A DNA stretch of 64,000 nt from Sodalis endosymbiont of Henestaris halophilus (GTDB taxonomy: Bacteria > Pseudomonadota > Gammaproteobacteria > Enterobacterales > Enterobacteriaceae), in NCBI RefSeq assembly GCF_900161835.1, contig NZ_LT897836.1, positions 1,488,001-1,552,000 on the forward strand, read 5' to 3'. Of this stretch, positions 33,947 through 45,282 are shown one piece after another. The position numbers and the translations under genes were made by a program. The notes beneath the pieces were generated by a model that did not search any database, was not told the origin of the DNA, and saw nothing but the letters and a program-made list of their open reading frames with translations. Each line of letters begins with the position of its first letter. Position 1 is the first letter of the stretch.

Positions 33947-35131
33947 CTAAACGTCCAATAAAAAGCGATTAGGTTCTTCCAGCATTTCTTTTACCGTGAT
34001 CAGGAAACTTACGGATTCTTTCCCGTCGATAAGTCTATGGTCATAAGAAAGAGCCAGATACACCATCGGCAGAATAACTACTTGACCATGTACCGCCATC
34101 GGCCGATACTTGATGGCATGAATACCCAAGATCGCGCTTTGCGGCGGGTTAATAATAGGCGTCGACATAAGCGACCCGAACACACCGCCGTTGGTAACAG
34201 TAAAGTTACCGCCAGTCAATTCCTCGACTTTTAGTTTACCATCGTTGCCCTTGATAGATAATTCTTTTATTTTATTCTCTATATCCGCCATACTGAGTCC
34301 GTCGATATCCTTTAATACAGGCGTCACTAAACCGCGAGCGGTAGACACCGCGATGCTGACGTCAAAATAGTTGTAGTAAACCACGTCGTCACCGTCAAGA
34401 GAGGCATTGACTTCAGGAAAGCGTTTTAATGCCATTAATACCGCGTTAATATAAAAAGACATGAATCCTAAACGGATACCGTGGCGTTTTTCAAACGCTT
34501 TGCCGTACTGTTTACGCAGATCTATAATCGCTTGCATGTTCACCTCATTAAAAGTGGTCAACATAGCAATATTATTTTTTGCTTCTAGCAAACGTTCGGC
34601 CATACGCTTACGCAAACGGGTCATCGGTACGCGTTTTTCACTGCGGTGTCTAAATGACGATGTTGCGCTTTGGCTCCTGGCGATATATGATTCGACATCT
34701 TCACGGGTCATACGACCGCTTACTCCGCTGCCTATAATATCCTTCGGATTGAGATCGTGCTCAGATATGAGTCGACGCATGGCCGGACTAAGCTCGGCGT
34801 TGCTCTTATCTTTCAAATCTACTGTAGAATTATAGAGTGGCATAGCTTCCTGGACTTGCGATGTGTTAGCCTGAGCCAGGCCAGTTTTTTTGCATAACCG
34901 CAGACGACCTAACACTTGACAGGCGGTAACCGTAGCGCCTTCGTCTTCCAACAATGCTTCCAACAAACCTTCTTCTGGAGCTAGTACTTCCAGTACTACT
35001 TTGTCAGTTTCAATCTCGACCAGCACTTCATCACGCTTAACTATGTCACCAGGCCTTTTACGCCATGTAGTAACGGTGGCATCTGCAACCGATTCAGGCA
35101 GGTGAGGTACCAGAATATCTACACTACTCAT
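33947..35131 (-). CDS. sucB: 2-oxoglutarate dehydrogenase E2 (dihydrolipoyl succinyltransferase)
   Basis: The core of the 2-oxoglutarate dehydrogenase complex; it transfers the succinyl group from lipoate to CoA. The protein is 394 aa (405 in E. coli). Lipoyl domain 1-80 with Lys44 in [12 protein letters not shown]1/E3-binding domain about 112-150; catalytic domain about 165-394, ending with the active-site [11 protein letters not shown]. The interdomain linkers are shorter and less Ala/Pro-rich than in E. coli, accounting for the length. Good ribosome-binding site (AAAGGA). Starts 16 bases after sucA. E3 (lpd) must be encoded elsewhere. Confidence 0.97.
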   Translation of the reverse strand: MSSVDILVPHLPESVADATVTTWRKRPGDIVKRDEVLVEIETDKVVLEVLAPEEGLLEALLEDEGATVTACQVLGRLRLCKKTGLAQANTSQVQEAMPLYNSTVDLKDKSNAELSPAMRRLISEHDLNPKDIIGSGVSGRMTREDVESYIARSQSATSSFRHRSEKRVPMTRLRKRMAERLLEAKNNIAMLTTFNEVNMQAIIDLRKQYGKAFEKRHGIRLGFMSFYINAVLMALKRFPEVNASLDGDDVVYYNYFDVSIAVSTARGLVTPVLKDIDGLSMADIENKIKELSIKGNDGKLKVEELTGGNFTVTNGGVFGSLMSTPIINPPQSAILGIHAIKYRPMAVHGQVVILPMVYLALSYDHRLIDGKESVSFLITVKEMLEEPNRFLLDV

Positions 35132-35147
35132 TATTTATCCTTTATTG

Positions 35148-37955
35148 TTAATAAAAGCTCAACGCATCGTTAACCAGAGTTTTTTGCTGGGTCTGGTGCA
35201 CAGACAAACACCCCACTGCTGGTGAGGCAGAAGAAGGACGACCGACATAATTCAATACAGCCCCTTTGAATATTATTTCGCTGAAGCAATATTGCTGGTA
35301 ATACCAGGAGCCCTGATTTTGCGGCTCTTCCTGGCACCAAACTAAATCCCGAACGTGCGCATAAGGAGACAATACCTCCCGAACAGCATGTATCGGAAAC
35401 GGATAAAGCTGTTCAATGCGAATGATGGCCACGTCTTGCTGCCCATTATTGCGCCGTTGATCTAATAAATCATAATAGACTTTGCCGGAACACATCACGA
35501 CACGTTTTATGCCCTGCGGGTTAAGAGCATCAACTTCACTAATAACAGGTTTAAATGTACCATTGGCCAGTTCATGTAGGGAAGAGATTGCCAAAGGATG
35601 TCGCAGCAAGGACTTGGGAGACATAACAATAAGTGGGCGACGCATATTACGTAGAGCCTGACGCCGCAATACATGATAAATCTGTGCTGGCGTCGACGGA
35701 ACGCATACCTGTATATTTTGTTCCGCACAAAGTTGTAGATAGCGTTCCAAGCGGGCGGAAGAATGCTCTGGCCCCTGACCTTCATAACCGTGGGGCAGCA
35801 ACATCACCAAACCACACATCCGTCCCCACTTCTGTTCACCAGAACTTATAAATTGATCGATAACTACTTGTGCGCCGTTGGCAAAATCTCCGAATTGCGC
35901 TTCCCAAATCACCAAAGTGCGCGGTTCGGCGGTGGCATAACCATATTCAAATGCCAGAACTGCCTCCTCCGAAAGCACAGAGTCCAAAACGTAGAAGCTG
36001 CCTTGAGCATTATGGATATGAGACAACGGAGTATAACTTAAGCCAGTTTTTTGGTTATATACTACTGCATGGCGATGAAAAAACGTACCACGTGCAGTAT
36101 CCTCCCCCGATAAACGAATGGAGATCCCCTTATCTATTAAAGTAGCATAGGCCAGAGTTTCGGCGCCACCCCAATCGAAAGGCTTTTCACCGCAGGCCAT
36201 AGCAGCGCGAGCATTATAAATCTTGGCAACCTGCGCCTGCATTAAGACATCAGATGGTACCTTGCTAATACGATAGGCTAATGCCTGTAAATGTTTAATC
36301 TCTAACTGGCTCGGATAATCTTCATCCCAATAATGATTAAGATAACCCTGATAGGCGAAAGAATTCATACGCCTTCGGCGCCACTCTTTCACCACACACT
36401 CGCCTTTATCCAACGCGGCGCGGAACATATTTACCATTTCGGTGGAGTCGGCAGGGGTAATAATTCCGGTGTTTTCCAGATAGTCGGCGTAGATTTTACG
36501 CAACGTGGGGTGTTTCTTAATTTTCTGGTACATCAATGGCTGAGTAGCACTCGGTTCATCTACCTCGTTATGACCGTGTCGTCGATAACACACTAAATCG
36601 ATTATGATGTCTCGCTTGAAAGTATTGCGGAAACTTAACGCCAAACGAGTAACGAAAACTACTGCCTCAAGGTCATCGGCGTTAACATGTAAAATTGGCG
36701 CCTGCACCATTTTAGCTACATCAGTGCAATATTTAGTGGAACGGGCATCGTGGGGGTTAGAAGTAGTGAAACCGATCTGATTATTAATAACAACACGAAC
36801 CGTCCCACCCACGTCGTATCCGCGAACCTTAGACATATTTAGGGTTTCTTGCACCACACCCTGACCGCTGATAGCAGCATCACCGTGCAGCGTAATCGGC
36901 AAAACCAAATTGCTATTTTTTTCAGTAAGTCTATCGATACGTGCCCGTACTGATCCCATTACTACCGGGCTGACGATTTCCAAATGCGAGGGGTTGAACT
37001 CCAGTACAAGATGTACGAGACCACCCTCGATTTCAACATCAGAGGAAAAGCCTTGGTGGTACTTTACATCGCCAGTTCCGAAATGATCTTTATGCTTTCC
37101 AGTGAACTCATCAAACAAATCCTGTGGCTTTTTGCCCAATACATTAACCAATACGTTCAAGCGGCCGCGATGTGCCATACCCAATACTACTTCCCGAATA
37201 CCGTTGCTGCCGGCGTAGCGTATCATTTCTTTCAACATGGGAATTAGCACGTCACCGCCTTCTAGCGAAAAACGCTTGGTGCCAGGGAACTTTGCCCCCA
37301 AATAATATTCAAGTCCTTCCGAAGCAGTTAGCTCTGCAAGAAAATTCTTTTTCTCTTCACAGCTGAATTTTGGCTGTCCCATCACTGATTCAATCTGCTG
37401 CTGAATCCAGCGTTTTTCTTCAATGTTAGTAAGGTGCATATATTCAGCTCCTATGGTACCGCAATAAGTCTTTTTTAACGCCTCATACAAATCTGCAAGT
37501 TTCATAGTCTCGTGGCCGACGGAGAAAGAACCCACGTTAAACATTTTCTGAAAATCAGCCTCGGTGAGGTTATAAAAAGCAAGATTCAAATCAAAAACTG
37601 TTTTTTGTTTCAATAATTTTAAAGGATCTAGATTGGCGTAATGATGCCCGTAGAAGCGAAAAGCGTTTATAAGCTGTAGAATTTGTACCTGCTTCGAATC
37701 TATATAAAGGTCGTTGACCGAGGCGGTACAGCCTATTTCCTCCTTGAATAAAAAGTGGAGTTTTTCCCACATGTTATAATAGAGTGAATTGGGATTAATA
37801 TTCACGGGCGGTAGCTGCTTAAAAATTGCACGCCAACTTGCATCTACAGAGTTAGGATCCGTTAAAAAATCTTTATAAAGCTGCTCTATGTAAGACTGAT
37901 TTGCAACCGCTAGATAAGATGAATCTAACCAGGACTTTATTGCACTATTCTGCAT
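35148..37955 (-). CDS. sucA: 2-oxoglutarate dehydrogenase E1
   Basis: A thiamine-diphosphate enzyme that decarboxylates 2-oxoglutarate and passes the succinyl group to SucB. The protein is 935 aa (933 in E. coli). The N-terminal segment for E2 binding is present (SWLDSSYLAVANQSYIEQLY). VVLGMAHRGRLNVLVNVLGK, HGDAAISGQGVVQETLNMS and VYRRHGHNEVDEPS-like YRRHGHNEVDEPSATQP belong to the cofactor site; GHNE, FEYGYATAEP and LPHGYEGQGPEHSSARLERYLQL are conserved. The ribosome-binding site is weak. In E. coli it is read mainly from the sdh promoter; here the sdh genes upstream are ruined, so a new or secondary promoter must drive it. Confidence 0.97.
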   Translation of the reverse strand: MQNSAIKSWLDSSYLAVANQSYIEQLYKDFLTDPNSVDASWRAIFKQLPPVNINPNSLYYNMWEKLHFLFKEEIGCTASVNDLYIDSKQVQILQLINAFRFYGHHYANLDPLKLLKQKTVFDLNLAFYNLTEADFQKMFNVGSFSVGHETMKLADLYEALKKTYCGTIGAEYMHLTNIEEKRWIQQQIESVMGQPKFSCEEKKNFLAELTASEGLEYYLGAKFPGTKRFSLEGGDVLIPMLKEMIRYAGSNGIREVVLGMAHRGRLNVLVNVLGKKPQDLFDEFTGKHKDHFGTGDVKYHQGFSSDVEIEGGLVHLVLEFNPSHLEIVSPVVMGSVRARIDRLTEKNSNLVLPITLHGDAAISGQGVVQETLNMSKVRGYDVGGTVRVVINNQIGFTTSNPHDARSTKYCTDVAKMVQAPILHVNADDLEAVVFVTRLALSFRNTFKRDIIIDLVCYRRHGHNEVDEPSATQPLMYQKIKKHPTLRKIYADYLENTGIITPADSTEMVNMFRAALDKGECVVKEWRRRRMNSFAYQGYLNHYWDEDYPSQLEIKHLQALAYRISKVPSDVLMQAQVAKIYNARAAMACGEKPFDWGGAETLAYATLIDKGISIRLSGEDTARGTFFHRHAVVYNQKTGLSYTPLSHIHNAQGSFYVLDSVLSEEAVLAFEYGYATAEPRTLVIWEAQFGDFANGAQVVIDQFISSGEQKWGRMCGLVMLLPHGYEGQGPEHSSARLERYLQLCAEQNIQVCVPSTPAQIYHVLRRQALRNMRRPLIVMSPKSLLRHPLAISSLHELANGTFKPVISEVDALNPQGIKRVVMCSGKVYYDLLDQRRNNGQQDVAIIRIEQLYPFPIHAVREVLSPYAHVRDLVWCQEEPQNQGSWYYQQYCFSEIIFKGAVLNYVGRPSSASPAVGCLSVHQTQQKTLVNDALSFY

Positions 37956-38152
37956 TATGATCTCTTAGTTTTGTTAAATGTTATTTTGCTATTGTTGAAT
38001 CTTAATTAGATTACATATAGGCTGGTTAACTAACACCCCACTCTTGCTAGGTCTACTTATTACGAAATAGCTTTTAAAAGCTGCTAACAGCAGGCCCTAA
38101 AAAACAGATTTCAAAGACTTTCTGTTGTGACCTGACTTAGCAATGCAAAATA

Positions 38153-38340
38153 TCAAGACAGACGCTCTAGAAGCCAATTAGCCTTAAGTAAGGTATTAGT
38201 TCCTTCAGGCATATACTTAAAGAATGAATGCTGTAATAAAACAAGCTGAAATTGTCATTCAGATCAACTACCATAACAAATGATGGGTGTAACCCTTATG
38301 GGGTAGGAAACTAAAAAAGTATAAGCTTTCCTAATTTAAT
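38153..38340 (-). pseudogene. sdhB pseudogene, C-terminal part (succinate dehydrogenase Fe-S subunit)
   Basis: SdhB carries the three iron-sulfur clusters of succinate dehydrogenase. Minus-strand translation gives LNDNFSLFYYSIHSLSIC (E. coli LSDAFSVFRCHSIMNCVSVC), then in another frame MPEGTN (CPKGLN) and a final LLERLS with a TGA where E. coli has LLQRNA and stop. Cluster cysteines are mutated. E. coli has sdhB directly upstream of sucA on this strand. The remaining sdhCDA genes and gltA are not visible in the 2.3 kb left, which is too short to hold them, so deletions have occurred. Confidence 0.82.
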
Positions 38341-40265
38341 AAATTATGGTCAAATCCTCACCATAAGGATAAGCACAGTACGTTAAACCTTAAGTAGTAT
38401 CGCAGAAAATGCGCTCATACAAGTGCATCTAGCTTGGCACTCTGTTCCGGCAATTGAAGTGGTTCTAGCACCAATCAACTTTGGACATAGTTAAGCAAAA
38501 GTGAATAGATTATGCTCATGCAGCGCATAAAAACATGTCACACGAAATAGAGAATTACACAGACTAGATCGCCAACGTATGACGATTTTATCGTCACACT
38601 AAAAGCTGTGATAGATGCGTCACACATACCAGAACGATTTTATTGTTTATATGTATGCTGTTGGAAACACACAATTCTTACACGACAGAAGAAGTGTAAC
38701 AAGCACACAACATCCTGTTTTCTTGTTAGATTAAAGCATCCAACAAGATTATATCACGCTACACGGCTCTGTGATTTATAGAGCCGTAGATATCAAAGTT
38801 AATTTTTCTCCAGCATTATTTTGAATGCTATGTAGGTAACACTAACTATCATCATAATTCTCGCGAGAACGCATATCATCTGTTAAATAACCCACTGGCA
38901 ATAAATGCAAGATTATAGTTTAAAGACCGCCCAACTAGAGCTAATCTTAGACCATCTGCGCTACGCGAGATTCCCTAAATAAAAAACCAATGAACCCCAT
39001 CGTGGGTTTCCTTCCCCCACGCATCACCTAATTTTTATTTAACTTACACAATTGTACACACAGTCGCCAAATCAATTTGCTTCAGCTTTATAGCTAGCCT
39101 GTAACGACTATACATATTGACAGGCTAAATCTGCTTCATTTAGCTAATATTAAACAAGTATAAATCAAAATGTAGATCACTTCTCCTAAGTGATTGTAGT
39201 TAAGTCATAAAGTCAATTTAGATATCATATGCACACGTTAGTTAATTATGTGCTTTAACCATAAGAATTATGGGTTATCAACCGTAAGCATCTGCTCTAT
39301 GCAGAACAAGAAGCAGTACAAAAAATAGCCCCTTCTCTCGATAAAGAGAAATCGCACTAGAATATGGTAGCACATACAGTTATTTTAAGACCTTTACCGC
39401 CAAACATCAGTGCTAGAAAAAGTTTTGCTAACTTTTTGGCACTAAAATTCTGGTACTCCGGCCTCGCTAAAGCATTAGATTTCAGAAAATAATTAATTCC
39501 TATGCATTGCATTAGCATCTAATCCATGGAGGTTTATTATTCAACCTGACGTTATAATGGTCGCTGAACAGCGACAACTAATCCTAGAGTGATTTAGTGT
39601 AAAATTACTCTAGCATCCATTAACAACACTATCGAATTCAGCGCATTTCCGATCAGTATATTAGCCATCATCGTATTCAGCACACAAATCCTAGCTAACA
39701 ACCAAAGCTGAACCAGCTGTTGCAGCCGTTTATGCCGAAAGATCCAGCAAAGTCCGGTAAACGCCGAATAAAATAAACAACATAGTTCACGTCAGCTTGA
39801 TATTCAACTACCTAGCGCGATGTCATTCCGGTATGTTACTCCATCGACGCCGAGTTATGAGCTAACATAAAAGATAATCAGGAAATATATTTGTGGCGAT
39901 ACGAGCAACACTAATTATCTTTTTTTAACAAATTGCTGCCACAAGGAAACTATATCGTATTCATTGTTATGGGTACAGATTCAGTTAGCACAACCGTCAA
40001 ATTTTTCATACCTATAATGACGTTGCAGACATGCTAGTACGTATGCGATGTGCCGCATTAATCGCGCTAGAGATGCAAAGCTGACGTGTCAGATTAATGA
40101 GAGCTCTAGCTACAAGTACTAACTTGACCGTCATCCCTAAAATAATATCGCACTTACTGTATCTACCTACCCGCATTTCTTGAAACCACTCTGATGGTGC
40201 CAGATTTATAATCACATTCATTAACATTTCCGAAGAATGTCATATAAAAGAAAGCTAAAAGGAGC
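38341..40265. other. Gene-free stretch where sdhCDA and gltA should be
   Basis: No frame aligns with succinate dehydrogenase subunits A, C, D or citrate synthase. Hairpins are frequent: 38763-38787 (8-bp, ACGGCTCT / AGAGCCGT), about 39015-39042 (CGTGGG / CCCACG), 39560-39575 (GTCGCT / AGCGAC) and 39584-39613 (12-bp with one G-U). They may be old terminators or intergenic repeats. The 71-codon minus frame at 40012-40227 resembles nothing known to me. Confidence 0.5.
39560..39613. repeat. Two adjacent hairpins
   Basis: GTCGCTG-AA-CAGCGAC at 39560-39575 is followed eight bases later by a 12-bp stem (CTAGAGTGATTT / AAATTACTCTAG, one G-U pair) at 39584-39613. Neither has a T-run. They resemble a degraded intergenic repeat or a double terminator of a lost gene. 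Confidence 0.5.
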
Positions 40266-41009
40266 TTACGCAGGATTGGGTATATCGATAAAAGTAACAG
40301 AAAAACCATATTGTTGAACAAGCCATTCTCCAAGCGCGCGGATCCCGCCACGTTCAGTGGCGTGATGGCCTGCTGCATAAAAATGCAGCCCCTGCTCACG
40401 AGCAATATGAATAGTTTGCTCAGATACTTCACCAGTAATAAACGCGTCCACATCTGCACGCGCCGCTAGCTCGATAAAATCCTGGCCGCCGCCGCTACAC
40501 CAGGCTAACCTCTTAATCTGTGCCGGACCGCTTTCGCCAAAGTGAAATACGCTACGTCCTAGGATCTGTTTGAGGCGCTTACGCAACCCCTCACTGCTCA
40601 GGGGGGCCGCTAACTCTCCCTGTAACACCATAGGATCCAAACTACCGGTCACCCTAATGTCTAGCGCAACCGCAAGCTGCGCGTTATTACCCAATTCAGG
40701 GTGAACGTCTAGCGGAAAATGCCAAGAGTATAAATTAATATCGTTAGCTAAAAGTGTCTTTAGCCGCCGACGCTTCATACCGATAATAACCGGCGCCTCA
40801 TTTTTCCAGAAATAACCATGGTGTACTATGACCGCGTCGACGTCATGAGTCAAGGCGATATCCAAAAGTGCCTGACAGGCAGTGACTCCAGTAACAATAC
40901 GTTTCACGTCCTTACGACCTTCTACTTGTAGACCGTTAGGTGCATAATCCTGCAATTCACTACTGTTAAGCTTATGATTAATTAAATTTTCTAACTCGAT
41001 ATTTAGCAT
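40266..41009 (-). CDS. ybgI: NIF3-family metal-binding hydrolase YbgI
   Basis: A hexameric, di-metal NIF3/DUF34 protein; annotated in E. coli as a radiation-resistance protein or GTP cyclohydrolase 1 type 2 homologue, true substrate uncertain. The ATG at 41009 (AGGA seven bases upstream) gives 247 aa, the E. coli length; the TTG just before it is less likely. Metal-ligand motifs AVIVHHGYFW near residue 60-68 and AGHHATERGG near 212-221 are intact, with GNNAQLA and the C-terminal VTFIDIPNPA. It follows phrB by 22 bases and is probably cotranscribed. Retained in many reduced endosymbiont genomes, to my knowledge. Confidence 0.95.
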   Translation of the reverse strand: MLNIELENLINHKLNSSELQDYAPNGLQVEGRKDVKRIVTGVTACQALLDIALTHDVDAVIVHHGYFWKNEAPVIIGMKRRRLKTLLANDINLYSWHFPLDVHPELGNNAQLAVALDIRVTGSLDPMVLQGELAAPLSSEGLRKRLKQILGRSVFHFGESGPAQIKRLAWCSGGGQDFIELAARADVDAFITGEVSEQTIHIAREQGLHFYAAGHHATERGGIRALGEWLVQQYGFSVTFIDIPNPA

Positions 41010-41031
41010 CAATTATTCCTATAATCATATT

Positions 41032-42474
41032 TTATCTCGATGCCATGCATCGAGCTTTAGCTGCTGCATAAACATCCAGTACGCGTGCACGTGCTTTATT
41101 ATGATCGACGATCGGCTGTGGATAATCAAGTCCGGTATGTTGGGCACCAGGCCATAGATTTGGCTGATGCAGATAAATATCAGGCACCCGCCTGAGCTCT
41201 GGCAGCCAGCGACGAATAAAAGCGCCGCCGGGGTCGAAACGCTTTCCCTGCGTGGTAGGATTGAAAACACGAAAATAAGGAGCGGCATCGGTGCCAGTGG
41301 AAGCTACCCACTGCCAGCCGCCATTATTGGCAGCCAAATCGCTATCGATAAGTTGCAACATAAAATAGCGCTCACCTCGACGCCAGTCGATAAGCAGATC
41401 TTTGACCAAAAAACTAGCGCTGATCATTCGCAGCCGATTATGAATCCAGCCGGTATTCACCAGTTGCCGCATTGCAGCATCGACAATAGGATAGCCGGTG
41501 AGACCCGAACACCAGGCGTCAAATAAATTATCATTTTGCTGCCAATCAACATAGCGAGCCCAGGAAAGAAACGGCTGATTACGGCAAAGTGCTGGCCAAG
41601 CCGCCATTATATGGCGGTAAAAATCACGCCATATTAATTTATTAAACCAGGTGAAAACAAAGCTTTGCCTAAACGTGAGCACGTGGAGGAACTGCTGATA
41701 CAACTGCTGATAACACTGGCGTGGCGAAAGAACACCGATCGCTAGCCAGGCGGAAAGTCTGCTAGTAACTTCTAAAGCTGGAATATCACAGCCATAATGA
41801 TAATTTAGCAAATGTTGTTCATGACAAAAAGTGCGCAAACGGGAGAGTGCCGCCTCTTCACCAACAGGGTAATCTTGTCCAGGAACAATCGTGGGATAAT
41901 CAAACGGCGTAATTGTACATATCTTATCGACGGCTGCCCTAGCTCGAGGCGCCGGAGGAGGTAGGCAAGCTAGATCCTGCTCTTCTAGCCGACGCAAAAA
42001 GGCGTTACGAAACGGCGTATAAACCTTGTACATTTGTTGATTGCTATTGTTGATACTGTACAGCGGCATCAGCACGCCATCATCAAATCCCTGACATAGT
42101 GTTTTATTACCCAGACGTCGCGCTAGTTGCCGGTCACGTTCCCGTTCGTTAAATTCATATTGATAATTATAAAATATATGATCTACCTGTTCGAACTGAC
42201 AAAATGCAGCTAGCCAGTCCAGCTGGTCGGTAAAATCTTCGCATTGGTGGTAATGCATTGTAATGCCTAGCTTAGCAAATTCGGCGGCCAGATAGCACAG
42301 ATGTTGACGAATAAATTCTGCCTGACGCGGGCTCATGTCGTGCTTCTGCCACTGCTGTGGTGTAGCGATAAACACCACTAGCACCTGAGCGTAAGGATCC
42401 TTACAGGCGAAGTGTAAAGCGGCATTATCGCGTAAACGCAAGTCGTTGCGCAGCCAAACTAGATTAGTTTTCAT
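41032..42474 (-). CDS. phrB: Deoxyribodipyrimidine photolyase
   Basis: Repairs cyclobutane pyrimidine dimers using blue light, with FAD and a methenyltetrahydrofolate antenna. The protein is 480 aa (472 in E. coli). N-terminal photolyase domain begins LVWLRNDLRLRDNAAL; the C-terminal FAD domain has ETSRLS-like EVTSRLSAWLAIGVLSPRQ, WRDFYRHIM, GYPIVDAAMRQL, GWIHNRLRMISASFLVKDLLIDW and LAANNGGWQWVASTGTDAAPY, including the electron-transfer tryptophans. The ribosome-binding site is weak. It survives while uvrB is dead, so direct reversal of UV damage may be the remaining route for dimers. The last 8 residues differ from E. coli. Confidence 0.96.
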   Translation of the reverse strand: MKTNLVWLRNDLRLRDNAALHFACKDPYAQVLVVFIATPQQWQKHDMSPRQAEFIRQHLCYLAAEFAKLGITMHYHQCEDFTDQLDWLAAFCQFEQVDHIFYNYQYEFNERERDRQLARRLGNKTLCQGFDDGVLMPLYSINNSNQQMYKVYTPFRNAFLRRLEEQDLACLPPPAPRARAAVDKICTITPFDYPTIVPGQDYPVGEEAALSRLRTFCHEQHLLNYHYGCDIPALEVTSRLSAWLAIGVLSPRQCYQQLYQQFLHVLTFRQSFVFTWFNKLIWRDFYRHIMAAWPALCRNQPFLSWARYVDWQQNDNLFDAWCSGLTGYPIVDAAMRQLVNTGWIHNRLRMISASFLVKDLLIDWRRGERYFMLQLIDSDLAANNGGWQWVASTGTDAAPYFRVFNPTTQGKRFDPGGAFIRRWLPELRRVPDIYLHQPNLWPGAQHTGLDYPQPIVDHNKARARVLDVYAAAKARCMASR

Positions 42475-43625
42475 AAAAAATCCGTAGGGTAATTTTTTGT
42501 AACAAGACTACATCGCTTCGGAACAAGCTTTAAAATTGCACTACCGCACAAAAAGCTAGACATGACGTATTCGTCCTACTAATGTTTCAAAGTAGTATAA
42601 ATGAGCGGAATGCTAGAGGATGAATTCTTTGGTAATCACCATTAATCAAGCAAGTGAGTTTGTTGTACTGAGAAACGAGTGAGGTATCCGTCGAAATATT
42701 CCTTAGTATGCATTACAGCACACTAAATATGATCGCAATAGGTTAACTACTGACGCCGCTGCTAGCTTAATTATCCAAAAGATAAATATTAGTGTTGAAA
42801 ACTTTCTCTCGAAGTTATATTATTTACTAATTAACTATTCTACTTGATATACAAGAAGATAACAAGCAAACAAGACTCCCTTAATAGTAAAATACGGGTC
42901 AACATACCCGGACTATTTTTATAACGTCTTATTAATTTATGTATAAACCAAAGTCATACTAACACTTGGATATTTAGTGAAGATAAAAAATATCTCTGCA
43001 AAGCGCGACTAGTTAATGCACCAGATAGTGCACGAATACTGCTATGTTAATAGTTTCATCAAACTAATCGTTTTGTGTTAGCTAACAACAGTATGTAATA
43101 GTTGCTATTTTATTACTCTAAACACTATACGTGACGACGTCTTCAGTTTGATAAATTATCTAGGGAAATTGTGGTTAAAGACAATAAACAGCACCAGGAC
43201 GTACATTGCAAATACAAGCTGTTTATGTCTACATTTAAATAGATCCATTTCTTAATGATTAGAAATAATTAGGAAATGTTACTAATGCTAACCGCAATAC
43301 AATTAGTTGCGCATTTTGCATTCTACTCCCGGCATTGCAAATAGGCAATGCGTATTAAGAGAATTATGCTGTTTGTAAAATTGCTAAATAAAATATTACA
43401 GTTCCCCTACTGAGAACGAAGTTTACGGCAAACAAAACCAACCAGCCGGAGCCTGATAGCCGAATAGCTCGCACCACACATGCCATTTTGATGGCAACAA
43501 TTGCTTGGTAGTCACCTTACGACCATATATGATCTGGTCACTAAAGAATAGTGCTTGATTTGCTATACATTGCATCAGCACAGGATAGTGTCATTCTACA
43601 AAAGTGCTGCTTATTTTGCCATCTG
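42475..43625. other. Gene-free stretch between phrB and pgm
   Basis: E. coli carries kdp, speF/potE and other variable genes here. No remnant was recognisable. The phrB promoter should lie near its left edge, but no convincing boxes were found. No strong hairpin is visible. Confidence 0.5.
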
Positions 43626-45257
43626 CTATAGTACATCACTTACGATATCTAACGCCTCTTTCTCGAGCTGCTGACGATGCTCTGCACCAAGAAAGCTTTC
43701 ACAGTAGATCTTGTAGGCTTCTTCCGTTCCTGAAGGCCTAGCCGCGAACCAGCCATTTTTTGTCATCATCTTGAATCCACCAATAGACACATCATTGCTT
43801 GGCGCTGCCGTCAATCGAGTCGTAATTGTATCACCTGCTAGTGTGTTTGCGCTGACTTGCTCCGGGGATAGTTTGGCTAAACTAGCTTGCTGTGCTTGGG
43901 TAGCTGGCACTTGAATTCGATTGTAGCTTGGAGCGCCAAAACGCTGCGCGAGTTCATCATAATGATACTGGGGATTTTTGCCAGTAACAGCTGTAATTTC
44001 CGCCGCCAGTAAACACATGATAATCCCATCTTTGTCGGTAGACCAGGGTGTCCTGTCAAAACATAGAAAAGACGCTCCGGCGCTCTCTTCGCCGACAAAA
44101 CCTAAACTACCATTAAACAAGCCATCCACAAACCACTTGAAACCTACTGGCATTTCTATTAGTCGCCGTCCGAGGCTATTAACGACTAGTTCAATCATGG
44201 CACTAGACACCATAGTCTTACCAACCCCTACATTATTTCCCCATTGGGAGCGGTGCTGAAACAAATAGTTAACCGCTGCCACTAAATAATGATTCGGATT
44301 CATTAAGCCCGCCGGTGTAACAATTCCGTGTCGATCATGATCCGGATCGTTAGCAAACGCTAAATCAAATTTATCACGTAAAGCCAATAGTCCAGCCATG
44401 GCCGATTCCGATGAACAGTCCATACGAATTATGCCGTCATGATCAAGATGCATAAAACGAAACGTCTGATCGACCTCTTCATTTACCAGCGTCAAATCTA
44501 GTTGGTAATACTCAGCAATGCGATGCCAAAAAACCATACCAGATCCGCCTAGCGGATCAACGCCCAATTTCAGCCCTGCGTGTTGAATAGCAGCCATATC
44601 CACCACGCTAGCCAATCCTTCAACATACGGTTGCACAAGATCCTTTGCATGAATATGAGCACTTTGCCGGGCTTTTTCAAGCGTCAGGCATTTGAGACCA
44701 CGCAAGTTATCTGCTAACAAAGCGTTAGCACGCTTTTCAATAACTCGAGTGATGTTAATGTCGGCCGGCCCGCCGTTGGGAAGATTATACTTAATACCAC
44801 CGTCCTCTGGAGGATTATGAGACGGCGTGATAATAATGCCGTCAGCCGACGCGCCGCCACCGCGATTGTAAGTCAATATGGCATTAGATATCGCTGGAGT
44901 AGGTGTATAACCATTATCAGATTGCACAATTACTTCCACGCCGTTGGCAGTCAGCACTCCCAGCACCGAAATAAACGCAGGCTCAGAGAGCGCATGAGTG
45001 TCTTTACCCAAATAGCAAGGCCCCTTGATACCCTGTTTCGTACGTTCATCTACGATAGCCTGACTGATAGCTAGAATTTGGGCTTCATTAAAGCTATAGC
45101 GTCCTGCGCTACCTCGATGCCCAGAGGTACCAAACTTTACTGCTTGGGCGATATTACCCGGCTCAGGTTGCAATACGTAATATTGTAATATTAATTGTGA
45201 CACATCAATTAAATCAATCTGGCAAGCAGGTTGCCCTGCTCTGGGATGATTAGCCAT
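43626..45257 (-). CDS. pgm: Phosphoglucomutase
   Basis: Interconverts glucose 1-phosphate and glucose 6-phosphate, feeding UDP-glucose and glycogen metabolism. The protein is 543 aa from the ATG at 45257 (E. coli 546; three C-terminal residues are missing). A TTG directly before the ATG is in frame; the ATG is chosen because [11 protein letters not shown] aligns with MAIHNRAGQPA. The catalytic serine is in [12 protein letters not shown] near residue 146; the metal loop [11 protein letters not shown] and the phosphate-binding [12 protein letters not shown] are intact. GGAG lies nine bases upstream. It stands directly after the seqA remnant, whose promoter it may share. Confidence 0.97.
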   Translation of the reverse strand: MANHPRAGQPACQIDLIDVSQLILQYYVLQPEPGNIAQAVKFGTSGHRGSAGRYSFNEAQILAISQAIVDERTKQGIKGPCYLGKDTHALSEPAFISVLGVLTANGVEVIVQSDNGYTPTPAISNAILTYNRGGGASADGIIITPSHNPPEDGGIKYNLPNGGPADINITRVIEKRANALLADNLRGLKCLTLEKARQSAHIHAKDLVQPYVEGLASVVDMAAIQHAGLKLGVDPLGGSGMVFWHRIAEYYQLDLTLVNEEVDQTFRFMHLDHDGIIRMDCSSESAMAGLLALRDKFDLAFANDPDHDRHGIVTPAGLMNPNHYLVAAVNYLFQHRSQWGNNVGVGKTMVSSAMIELVVNSLGRRLIEMPVGFKWFVDGLFNGSLGFVGEESAGASFLCFDRTPWSTDKDGIIMCLLAAEITAVTGKNPQYHYDELAQRFGAPSYNRIQVPATQAQQASLAKLSPEQVSANTLAGDTITTRLTAAPSNDVSIGGFKMMTKNGWFAARPSGTEEAYKIYCESFLGAEHRQQLEKEALDIVSDVL

Positions 45258-45282
45258 CAATACTTCTCCATTGCTAATCCAT

